Shown here piece by piece: positions 23,403 through 30,219 of a stretch of 30,219 nt of DNA; the stretch's first letter is position 1; every line of letters begins with the position of its first letter. A program made the position numbers and the translations under genes. Below the pieces are notes generated by a model. It was not told the origin of the DNA, did not search any database, and was given only the letters and a program-made list of their open reading frames with translations. Location: NCBI GenBank assembly GCA_015257125.1, contig JABZKU010000027.1, forward strand, positions 1 to 30,219, read 5' to 3'. The DNA comes from Prevotellaceae bacterium. Lineage in GTDB: Bacteria; Bacteroidota; Bacteroidia; Bacteroidales; Bacteroidaceae.

Positions 23403-25163
23403 TTACTTGAACATGATTTCCGAGTCACGTTCGGCAGCTGCTGCCGCCCAACCTTCCGGAATGAAGCGCCAGTTATTCAGCGGCTGAGGGTTGATTTCTT
23501 GATGGCGGGCAATTTCACGGCGCAGGTATTCGCGCATTTCGCGATCGGAAGTCCAAATCACGCGTGAGCGCAGTAGATTCTGTGGAATGCCCGCTCCTTT
23601 TATCAGTAGCCCGCCGCCGCCATTGGCGCGATAGGAGTTGAGTGCCACTTTGTAGGTCTTCTGTAGGTCAAAGGGCTTGCCATCTGCCATAGAAAGGATG
23701 GTAATTTTCTCGCCCTTGGGCTTGCGGAGATCCACCGTGTACTTGATTCCGGCAGCCGAGTCGAAGTTATAGGACGAATGCTGCAGGCGTTGCCATGGCT
23801 CAGTGACCTTCTCGTAATTTTCGTTCAGCAACATCATGTGGTCGCTGGGCGCTTTCATCTGCCGAGTCCAGATTCCATAACTCTCTTCGAGATAGTTCTT
23901 GATTTCCTGCCCGGAGAGTTTCATGACGTAGAGCTGATTCTCATATTTATAGAGGTTGAATAGGTCAGCCATGCTGATATTTCCGGCTTCAACCTTTGCA
24001 TCGTATGAGAGCGGAGCGGCAAATGAGATATCGGCTCCTGAAACAGCCAGTTGAATGCGATGGATGAAATCGACAAAAGCCGACGAACCGAAATAAGCCG
24101 AGCGAGTATCCAGTTCGTTGCGGTTGCGCCCGACCACTTGCGTGGTGAATTTGCGGATGTCGTTGAACTCTTTGGTGTAGTGAGAGAGGAACACGGAGTC
24201 AGGTTCTTCTCCACGAATGTCAATCACGTTGCCCACAATTTCTTTTTTCTTCCGTTTCCCGTCTGCGCCGAGCGTTACTTTAATATCTGCCTGCGCGATG
24301 TTCATCGCGTTGGCGCCGGGATTGAGAATCAAGGTCTGTCGGCCGCTGATTTTGTTCGTCACAATCGTATTGGCCACGCGGTGATCGTGTCCGCAAAAGA
24401 GCACATCGATGTCAGGCACCTGTTCGGCCACTTGAAATGCGGCATGATCGAGCATGCGACCTGTCGCATTGTGTTCGCCCACGCCGCTGTGCATTACCAC
24501 CACCACGATGTCGGCTTTGGCAGCGCGGCGAATGATTGGCACCACTCGGCGTGCTGTTTCCACACAGTCGCGAAAGTCGAGATATTTCCAAAGGTTTTCG
24601 GGCAACCATTGTGGAATGGTCGGGGTGACCATGCCGAGCACGCCGATGCGCACACCGTCCACCTCTTCCTGCACATAGGCTGTGAGATAGAGTTTGTTCT
24701 TGCGTTTGTCCACCACGTTAGCGCCCAACACAGCGAAGCCGCAATCGTCCATCCAACGATCGTAGACCGAATGTCCCGTTTCGATGTCGTGGTTGCCCAA
24801 AGTGCCGCAGAGATAACCCATTTCGTTGAGCATGCGTGCACAAAGGTGAGTGGAAGTGGTGTCTACGTAATTATAATAGTAGGCAGCCGGCTGGCCTTGC
24901 AGAATATCTCCGTTGTCGACGAGCAGCACGCGCCCCTCACCCTGTTCGGCGCGCAGGCGTTTCACGTAGGTGGAAATACGACTCAAACTACCTTCTCCGG
25001 GCTTGTCATTGATAAAATCGTAAGGAAAATAGTTGCCATGCACGTCCGAGGTTTCAATGATGGAGAATTTGACCTCTTTGTTTGTGTTTTGTGCGAGCAA
25101 CATGGCACCGGAGCAGAGCCACGAGGCAAGGCATAAGGTGGCTGTGCGGAAAAGGCTATTCAT
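23403..25163 (-). CDS. Periplasmic bifunctional metallophosphatase/5'-nucleotidase (UshA/CpdB family)
   Basis: The 586-residue product has a signal peptide (about 1-24, ending MLLAQ). A calcineurin-like metallophosphatase domain follows, with metal motifs SDVHGNY (D40, H42), VDNGDILQG, LGNHDIE, MHSGVGEH and FCGHDHR. The C-terminal 5'-nucleotidase substrate domain carries ALNSYRANGGGGL. SDxHGN and GDxxQGxP resemble the 2',3'-cyclic-nucleotide phosphodiesterase/nucleotidase branch (CpdB, YfkN) more than UshA itself. It would release nucleosides from extracellular nucleotides for salvage. Its ATG overlaps the folA stop in ATGA, so the two are translationally coupled. It is the last gene before the terminator. 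Confidence 0.92.
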   Translation of the reverse strand: MNSLFRTATLCLASWLCSGAMLLAQNTNKEVKFSIIETSDVHGNYFPYDFINDKPGEGSLSRISTYVKRLRAEQGEGRVLLVDNGDILQGQPAAYYYNYVDTTSTHLCARMLNEMGYLCGTLGNHDIETGHSVYDRWMDDCGFAVLGANVVDKRKNKLYLTAYVQEEVDGVRIGVLGMVTPTIPQWLPENLWKYLDFRDCVETARRVVPIIRRAAKADIVVVVMHSGVGEHNATGRMLDHAAFQVAEQVPDIDVLFCGHDHRVANTIVTNKISGRQTLILNPGANAMNIAQADIKVTLGADGKRKKKEIVGNVIDIRGEEPDSVFLSHYTKEFNDIRKFTTQVVGRNRNELDTRSAYFGSSAFVDFIHRIQLAVSGADISFAAPLSYDAKVEAGNISMADLFNLYKYENQLYVMKLSGQEIKNYLEESYGIWTRQMKAPSDHMMLLNENYEKVTEPWQRLQHSSYNFDSAAGIKYTVDLRKPKGEKITILSMADGKPFDLQKTYKVALNSYRANGGGGLLIKGAGIPQNLLRSRVIWTSDREMREYLRREIARHQEINPQPLNNWRFIPEGWAAAAAERDSEIMFK

Positions 25164-25648
25164 AATCGAATGTAATCTGCAAAGGTAAAGGGTTGTTCAT
25201 TTTGGGCATCCGCGGGATAGTCTTCGCGGAAGGTACAATTCCACTGTGTTTCGTCTATTTCAGGGAAAAAGACGTCAGCCTGTGGAGCCGTGGCGTGGAT
25301 GTGGGTCAGACACAGGCGGTCGGCCATCGGCAAAGTGGCTTCATAGACGGAAGAACCGCCGATGATAAAAATCTCTTCGGCATCGCCGGCGGCTTGGAGG
25401 GCGTCTTCCAAGGAATGAAAGAGGTAAGTGCCGGCCGGTGCCTCGGTTAGCGAGCGGCTGATCACAAAGTTGCGGCGATTGGGAAGGGCACCTTTGGGCA
25501 ACGAGTCAAAAGTTTTTCGCCCCATGATCACGGTGTGTCCCGAAGTGAGGGCTTTGAAGCGTTGCAAATCGGCTCGCAATCGGAAAAGCATGTGGCCTTC
25601 GAAGCCTATGGCGCGTTGCCGGTCGAGCGCGCAGATGAGCGTGAGCAT
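25160..25648 (-). CDS. folA: Dihydrofolate reductase
   Basis: The 162-residue product reduces dihydrofolate to tetrahydrofolate with NADPH. The N-terminus MLTLICALDRQRAIGFEG, the catalytic acid in RADLQRFK (Asp), the NADPH-binding TVIMGRKTFDSLPKGALPNRRNFVISR and IFIIGGSSVYEATLP are family hallmarks. The segment before the catalytic Asp reads LFRLRAD, where LPWxLPxD or LFWLPxD is usual. It lies 12 bp after thyA, which produces dihydrofolate, and overlaps the nucleotidase gene by 4 bp. Confidence 0.95.
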   Translation of the reverse strand: MLTLICALDRQRAIGFEGHMLFRLRADLQRFKALTSGHTVIMGRKTFDSLPKGALPNRRNFVISRSLTEAPAGTYLFHSLEDALQAAGDAEEIFIIGGSSVYEATLPMADRLCLTHIHATAPQADVFFPEIDETQWNCTFREDYPADAQNEQPFTFADYIRL

Positions 25649-25660
25649 AAATGAAGGAAG

Positions 25661-26455
25661 TTAGACCGAAACCGTCGCCGGAATGTGAGGATCGGGCGCA
25701 TAGTCTTCGAGTGAGAAATCTTCGAAACGAAAGGAGAATAGGTCGTTGACGTCCGGATTAAGACGCATCTTTGGGAGGGCGCGCGGCGTTCTACTCAATT
25801 GCAGACGTGCTTGGTCTAAATGATTGAGATAAAGATGCGTATCGCCGGTGGTGTGAATAAATTCTCCCGGGCGCAATCCGCACACCTGCGCCATCATGAG
25901 GGTGAGCAGCGCATAAGAAGCGATATTGAAGGGAACGCCCAAAAAAGTGTCGGCACTGCGTTGGTAAAGTTGCAGCGAAAGTCGTCCTTCCGCCACATAG
26001 AATTGGAATAACAAGTGGCAAGGGGGGAGTGCCATGTCCTCTACTTCCGCCACATTCCACGCACTGACCACCATGCGGCGGCTGTCCGGTTGGTGTTTGA
26101 TCTGGTCTATCACGCGACTGATCTGATCGATGTGCCCACCGTTGTAGTCCGGCCACGAACGCCATTGGTGTCCGTAGACGGGGCCGAGCTCTCCCGATTC
26201 GTCCGCCCACTCATTCCAAATGCGCACGCCATGTTCTTGGAGATAGCGCACATTGGTGTCGCCGCGCAAGAACCAAAGCAGTTCGTAGATGATACTTTTG
26301 AGATGCAATTTCTTGGTCGTGAGTAGCGGAAAGCCTTCTTCGAGATCGAAACGCATTTGATGCCCGAATACTGAGAGCGTGCCGGTACCGGTGCGGTCTT
26401 CTTTGCGCGTGCCTTCGTCAAGAATCCGTTGTAAGAGGTCGTGATATTGTCGCAT
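25661..26455 (-). CDS. thyA: Thymidylate synthase
   Basis: The 264-residue product methylates dUMP to dTMP with methylene-tetrahydrofolate. The catalytic cysteine is C146 in ALPPCHLLFQFYV, the same number as in E. coli ThyA. RTGTGTLSVFGHQMRFDL, the Arg pair in DSRRMVVSAWNV and QRSADTFLGVPFNIASYALL are present. The length equals the E. coli enzyme. The frame is open further upstream to 26662, but that part is unrelated and overlaps the small membrane protein gene; the ATG at 26455 is right. Folate oxidised here is recycled by the folA product just downstream. Confidence 0.98.
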   Translation of the reverse strand: MRQYHDLLQRILDEGTRKEDRTGTGTLSVFGHQMRFDLEEGFPLLTTKKLHLKSIIYELLWFLRGDTNVRYLQEHGVRIWNEWADESGELGPVYGHQWRSWPDYNGGHIDQISRVIDQIKHQPDSRRMVVSAWNVAEVEDMALPPCHLLFQFYVAEGRLSLQLYQRSADTFLGVPFNIASYALLTLMMAQVCGLRPGEFIHTTGDTHLYLNHLDQARLQLSRTPRALPKMRLNPDVNDLFSFRFEDFSLEDYAPDPHIPATVSV

Positions 26456-26475
26456 GGAGTCGAGGCGATGAGAAT

Positions 26476-26769
26476 TTATTGCAAGGCGAGCACACAAATA
26501 GAGGCAGCGGTGAGCAGCAGTCCACCGATGGCCGTGTAAATGGCACTCCGTTCGCGCGCCCAACCCCAAAAGAACAAACTTACAAAGAAGCTGATGATCG
26601 GACCGATCCAGAAAAGTTGGATGAGTAGGTATTGCAAGACGTTGAGCAGCGTGCTGTCGCACTCAGGCCACAAGAGGATGTTGCCGAACAAGAAGAAAAC
26701 CAGCGTGCCGACGGGAACTAAAATCGTGGGAGCGAGGAGAATCAGCAGCCAAACGGGATATTGACGCAT
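26476..26769 (-). CDS. Small three-helix membrane protein, function unknown
   Basis: The 97-residue product has three hydrophobic segments (about 7-31, 43-67 and 77-95) with short polar links and two residues that could be buried, a Cys and a Glu in WPECDS. I do not recognise a family. It is in frame with a normal ATG, 42 bp after queA and 20 bp before thyA on the same strand, which supports a real gene in the run. Confidence 0.72.
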   Translation of the reverse strand: MRQYPVWLLILLAPTILVPVGTLVFFLFGNILLWPECDSTLLNVLQYLLIQLFWIGPIISFFVSLFFWGWARERSAIYTAIGGLLLTAASICVLALQ

Positions 26770-26811
26770 GTTGATGAGAACTTTCGGGAAAAAAGAAATG
26801 AGAAGTGCGCT

Positions 26812-28071
26812 TTATGACGGCAAGGCATCATAATTGAGCACCGACGAATCGCCGTAACTTAGGAAACGGAATCCGTGATCGAGAGCGTAATCATAAATCG
26901 AACGCCAGTCGCCCCCCACAAAAGCACTGACCAGCAGCAACAACGTCGACTGCGGTTGGTGGAAATTGGTGACGATGGTTTTGACGATCTTGTAGTTGTA
27001 GCCCGGTGCAATGATGATTTGTGTGGCGCTGTGGAGCACCTGTAGTTGATTCTCCTGCAGATAATCGCGCACCGCTTCGAGGGCTTCACGCGGCGTGAGG
27101 GGATTTTCGCAAGTTTGGGCGTAGTCGTAGGGCAACCATTGCGGCACGTGCAAATCCTCTTCGCTCGGTTCGTGTCCGGCCTCGCGGCATTGGCGAATGC
27201 GTACACCTATATAATATAGACTCTCGAGGGTGCGCACACTCGTTGTTCCCACAGCAATACATTGTGCGTCGTGAGCCAAGAGACGTTCGATGGACAAAAG
27301 GGGCACGGCAATCCACTCGGCGTGCATTTCATGGCCGGCAATTTCTTCGCTTTTCACCGGTTTGAAAGTGCCGGCGCCGACGTGCAGTGTGAGCTCGTTG
27401 CGTTCGATGCCGCGCTCGTCAAGGGCGCGCAACACTTGTTCCGTAAAATGCAGACCGGCTGTGGGGGCTGCCACCGAACCTTTGATTTTTGAATACACCG
27501 TTTGGTAGGTTTTCAAATCCGTGGCCTCGGTGTCGCGATTCAAATAGGGAGGAATGGGCAATTCGCCGATGCTATCGAGCACTTCGGCCCAACTAACGGT
27601 TGGGCTGTCCCAAGAGAAGCGCACTTCGTGTCCGGTGCCGCTCATGCCGAGCCGTTCGGCGTGCAAGGTCAGTGTGACGCCGCCGACGGTGATGGGGCGT
27701 TCGAGCGCGCCTTCTTTCCATTTTTTCAAATTACCGATCATACAGGTCCACGTCACCGCGCCGCAGGTGGCAAACGACTGTTGATAGTCGAGCGGGGTGT
27801 GGGGTTCGAGGCAAAACACCTCGATCAGCGCACCGGTTGATTTGTGGAAGTGCAATCGAGCCTGAATTACTTTGGTGTTGTTGAACACCATCAGCGCACC
27901 GGCCGGCAGGTAATTCGGTAGATTGACGAAGTGATCTTCGCCGATTGTGCCGTCTGTGCGTCGCGTGAGCAACTTAGATTGGTCGCGTTCGGCGAGAGGA
28001 TATTTGGCAATGCGCTCATCGGGGAGTGCATAGTCGAAGTCTTTGATTTTGAGTTGGCGAGGATTGATCAT
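26812..28071 (-). CDS. queA: S-adenosylmethionine:tRNA ribosyltransferase-isomerase
   Basis: The 419-residue product transfers and isomerises the ribosyl part of AdoMet onto preQ1 in tRNA, giving epoxyqueuosine. Hallmarks are DFDYALPDERIAKYPLAERDQSKLL near the N-terminus, VFNNTKVIQARL, SVAAPTAGLHFTEQVL, LHVGAGTFKPV and TNFHQPQSTLLLLVSAF. It is longer than E. coli QueA (356), as is common in Bacteroidetes. An upstream in-frame start at 28143 lies inside the preceding gene; the ATG at 28071 is preferred. It follows the DUF4831-like gene after 11 bp. No other queuosine gene is in the window. Confidence 0.95.
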   Translation of the reverse strand: MINPRQLKIKDFDYALPDERIAKYPLAERDQSKLLTRRTDGTIGEDHFVNLPNYLPAGALMVFNNTKVIQARLHFHKSTGALIEVFCLEPHTPLDYQQSFATCGAVTWTCMIGNLKKWKEGALERPITVGGVTLTLHAERLGMSGTGHEVRFSWDSPTVSWAEVLDSIGELPIPPYLNRDTEATDLKTYQTVYSKIKGSVAAPTAGLHFTEQVLRALDERGIERNELTLHVGAGTFKPVKSEEIAGHEMHAEWIAVPLLSIERLLAHDAQCIAVGTTSVRTLESLYYIGVRIRQCREAGHEPSEEDLHVPQWLPYDYAQTCENPLTPREALEAVRDYLQENQLQVLHSATQIIIAPGYNYKIVKTIVTNFHQPQSTLLLLVSAFVGGDWRSIYDYALDHGFRFLSYGDSSVLNYDALPS

Positions 28072-28082
28072 GGGGCGCCTAC

Positions 28083-29177
28083 TTATTTTGTCGTTTGGTC
28101 GAGTTCTATTTTTTCTACGTTGCCCGTAGTCGGAGATAACCAAACTTTTGTGTTGAATTTCTTGTTAAACAGAGTGCCTCCAAGGTGTTCTGTTCTACCA
28201 AATTGAGCCATTGGGATGTTCGCCTCGTAGAGTATCTCGTCGCCTTGCGCTATGCGCACTTTGGCTTCGCCCGGCACCCGATAGCGGAGGTCTTCTTGTT
28301 CTTTTTTCTTCTTCGGTTTTCCATCGTCGTAGGTGGGTCGCACACTTTGCAGGTCTTCTACCGTAAGGGTCACAGGCATACCGGCAGCATCGTCGGGATC
28401 AGTCACCCCGAGGTACTTCGAGAAGCGGAAGAGTACGCGGCCTTGCTCAGTGCGGCGGGGCACATAGTCAAAAGTGAAGGTGCGTTCTTCTTCGGTATAG
28501 GTGCCCACGAAAAGGGACGTGAGGGCTTTCTCGCGTTCGTCGAGTTGAGCCAACATTGTCTTGAGTTGTTCGCCGTCTTTCGGGTTGAAATCTGCTTGTC
28601 CCTTGATGAGTTGGTTGCGATTTTCGCGGATGTCGAAAATCTCGGCTGCCGCGAGTTCTGCGCGACGGGCGGTGCTGCCGGCGCGAAGCATGTCGGGCGT
28701 TTTGTAACGATCGGCATTAAGCGTCTCTCCGGCGATGGGGGTGACCATGGGTTGGGAGAGAGCGGCCGGTTGCGGCGCTTCGGCATTCACGGCGAGGAGC
28801 AAACCGTTGGGACTCAGTGTGACCAAAGGGGCTGCCGTGCGATGATCTAAGCGGATGGTGTAGGCCGCTGTGCTGTCGGGCGTACCAAACGCATCGACCT
28901 TCACGCCGGTGAGTGTCCAAGTGTCGAAGGCATTGAGCGACACTTCTTTGCGGTCGAGCAGGGCGCGAGCATAAGCGGCGTATTCGCCCGGCACATAGTG
29001 TCGACAGCGGGTGTTTACCGTGAGATGGAGCGCTGTGAGCGGCAAATGGTAGGTGATGCCTTCGGCCGTGAGTCCGGGACGATAGGGCGCGACGGCTGTT
29101 TGTGCCGAAAGGGAGGGAACCGTGGCGGCGAACAAGCCGAGGGAAAGTGCAAAGCGGGTGAGTGAGCGTGTAGACAT
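28083..29177 (-). CDS. Exported DUF4831-family-like protein
   Basis: The 364-residue product begins with a signal peptide (about 1-25, ending PSLSAQ). The GLTAEGITYHLPLTALHLTV start and the YVPGEYAAYARALL segment are typical of DUF4831 proteins of Bacteroidales, which have no known function. RRAELAAAEIFDIRENRNQLIKGQ and the later beta-rich part with VPRRTEQGRVLFRFS also fit. There is no lipobox or TM segment besides the signal, so a periplasmic location is likely. It sits 3 bp after the hydrate dehydratase gene and 11 bp before queA. The family call is from memory of conserved patterns. Confidence 0.82.
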   Translation of the reverse strand: MSTRSLTRFALSLGLFAATVPSLSAQTAVAPYRPGLTAEGITYHLPLTALHLTVNTRCRHYVPGEYAAYARALLDRKEVSLNAFDTWTLTGVKVDAFGTPDSTAAYTIRLDHRTAAPLVTLSPNGLLLAVNAEAPQPAALSQPMVTPIAGETLNADRYKTPDMLRAGSTARRAELAAAEIFDIRENRNQLIKGQADFNPKDGEQLKTMLAQLDEREKALTSLFVGTYTEEERTFTFDYVPRRTEQGRVLFRFSKYLGVTDPDDAAGMPVTLTVEDLQSVRPTYDDGKPKKKKEQEDLRYRVPGEAKVRIAQGDEILYEANIPMAQFGRTEHLGGTLFNKKFNTKVWLSPTTGNVEKIELDQTTK

Positions 29178-29180
29178 GGT

Positions 29181-30086
29181 TCAGGAGGTGGGAAGGAGGT
29201 GAAGAAAGGCCTGACCGAGGGCTTCTACCAAATGGGAAGCCACAGTGGCCGGCGCAGAATGACGGGCGGCGGCCATTTTTCCGGCCTCGCGGTGTAGGCA
29301 GATGCCGAGTGCCGCGGCTTGCATCGGAGGATAGCCCTGCGCAGCGAGGCCTCCGATCAGTCCGGTGAGGACATCGCCGCTGCCGGCCTTGGCCAAGGCG
29401 CTGTTGCCTTCGCCTTCTGCGATGAGCAGGCTGCCATCTGCGGCAAAGAGGTGGGGGATGTGATTCTTGAGCGCAATGGTGAGCCCAAGCGCTGCAGACA
29501 ATGATTGTGCCGATGATTGCAGTGCGGCGAGATCTCCGTGGGGTAGGTCGAGTGCGCGGCACAAACGCTGCATTTCGCCGAGGTGCGGTGTGAGCACGCT
29601 GCCGGGAGGCAGGAGCGAGAGCAACTGATAGTCGGAGGACAGGAGATTGAGCGCATCGGCGTCGAGGATCAGTGCCGGCGCCTTCCCTTCGGTGTCGAGT
29701 TCGAGGAGCTGTTTCAGTAGGGAACGGAGGGCGAAGGCCGTCTCACCGTCGGTGCCTAAACCGGGACCCACCGCAATGGCGGAGAAAGGAGTCGGGTCGA
29801 TGAGCGAACTCCAGCACCGGTCGGAACCTTCGTCTATTTGCAGCACGGCTTCCGGCACAGCTATTTGCAAAATGTCGCGGCCGCATCGGGGAATGTGTAC
29901 GGTCACTTTGCCTACGCCGCTGCGGAGCGCTGCGCGCGCGGCAAGTACCGCCGCACCGACCATGCCTTCGTGACCGGCGATGAGGAGGAGATGTCCGAAC
30001 GTGCCTTTATGTCCGTCGGAAGGGCGTTTTTTCCACTTTTCGACGAACCATTGGCGCGAGATGATTTGCGCGTTACTTGCATCCAT
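29181..30086 (-). CDS. nnrD: ADP/ATP-dependent NAD(P)H-hydrate dehydratase, stand-alone
   Basis: The 301-residue product repairs damaged NAD(P)H hydrates. Family motifs are GHKGTFGHLLLIAG (25-38), VGPGLGTD (106-113), LDADALNLL (141-149), LTPHLGEM (165-172) and AGSGDVLTG (234-242), where D238 is the expected catalytic residue. The N-terminal epimerase domain (NnrE), to which this domain is commonly fused in bacteria giving about 500 residues, is absent, and the ATG at 30086 leaves no room for it. It heads the seven-gene run; the only promoter element seen is at 30091-30098, almost touching the start codon. Confidence 0.93.
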   Translation of the reverse strand: MDASNAQIISRQWFVEKWKKRPSDGHKGTFGHLLLIAGHEGMVGAAVLAARAALRSGVGKVTVHIPRCGRDILQIAVPEAVLQIDEGSDRCWSSLIDPTPFSAIAVGPGLGTDGETAFALRSLLKQLLELDTEGKAPALILDADALNLLSSDYQLLSLLPPGSVLTPHLGEMQRLCRALDLPHGDLAALQSSAQSLSAALGLTIALKNHIPHLFAADGSLLIAEGEGNSALAKAGSGDVLTGLIGGLAAQGYPPMQAAALGICLHREAGKMAAARHSAPATVASHLVEALGQAFLHLLPTS

Positions 30087-30090
30087 GCTG

Positions 30091-30098
30091 CAAAAATA
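30091..30098 (-). promoter_or_regulatory. Candidate -7 element directly before nnrD
   Basis: TATTTTTG on the minus strand matches TAnnTTTG and ends four bases before the ATG at 30086. The predicted start of transcription would fall at or within a base or two of the A of ATG, giving a leaderless mRNA. No TTTG is seen about 20 bases upstream, so the match may be chance. Confidence 0.4.
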
Positions 30099-30219
30099 CG
30101 CATTTTGAGTGGGTTTAGCTGTGTTTGTTGCGTCTATTTTGTTTTTGGTGGTGAGTCGTTTGCGATGGGGTACGAGGATGGGCGAAGGACAAGCCGGTAG
30201 TGGGGAAAAGGGTGGGGGG

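Noticed and set aside
24051..25136. 361-residue frame antisense to the nucleotidase gene
   Set aside because: The minus strand has all metallophosphatase motifs in order; the antisense frame is His/Val-rich noise from its codons.

Overview
The window looks like chromosomal core DNA from a member of the Bacteroidia (order Bacteroidales, most like Prevotellaceae and relatives; the genus cannot be fixed by eye). The evidence is the ATP synthase gene order beta-epsilon-small membrane protein-a-c-b-delta-alpha-gamma, an a subunit with a signal peptide and periplasmic domain, a short epsilon subunit, a DUF4831-type protein, the near absence of Shine-Dalgarno sequences, and repeated copies of the Bacteroidetes promoter (-33 TTTG, 19-20 bases, -7 TAnnTTTG). 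Coding DNA is of moderate GC and the long gaps are AT-rich. I see no insertion sequence, phage gene, CRISPR array, rRNA or toxin-antitoxin pair.

Region by region. (1) 1-3822: tRNA-Pro(TGG) with its own promoter, then a minus-strand cluster of an RluA-type pseudouridine synthase, a class I aminotransferase and a LolC/E-type ABC permease. (2) 3915-6889: two plus-strand genes for exported proteins, a secreted Trp/Tyr- and Gly/Ser-rich protein of unknown function and an OmpP1/FadL-like outer-membrane barrel, closed by a strong terminator. (3) 7296-10794: aspS, a YicC-family gene and gmk on the minus strand, behind a promoter that predicts a structured aspS leader of about 165 nt. (4) 10795-12053: a long stretch without a recognisable gene, holding decayed 21-bp tandem repeats. 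(5) 12054-14062: a superoxide dismutase with an unusual signal-peptide-like N-terminus, an unrecognised helical protein and a PAP2 phosphatase. (6) 14068-22660: tRNA-Gly(CCC), pfkA and the complete nine-gene ATP synthase cluster, all on the minus strand with short gaps, ending in a 15-bp hairpin terminator. (7) 22661-23341: about 680 bp without a gene. (8) 23342-30098: a compact seven-gene minus-strand run: NAD(P)H-hydrate dehydratase, DUF4831-like protein, queA, small membrane protein, thyA, folA, and a periplasmic 5'-nucleotidase/cyclic phosphodiesterase, ending in a 14-bp hairpin terminator.

Most genes serve central metabolism: ATP synthesis and glycolysis in region 6; thymidylate and folate turnover, tRNA queuosine, nucleotide salvage and cofactor repair in region 8; GMP phosphorylation and Asp-tRNA charging in region 3. 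No clearly new multi-gene system is visible. The observations most worth following are the SOD with a probable export signal, the tRNA-pfkA-atp transcription unit, the terminator that abuts the PAP2 start codon, the aspS leader, the 21-bp/heptapeptide repeat relic, the low-complexity secreted protein, and a possible leaderless mRNA for the hydrate dehydratase.
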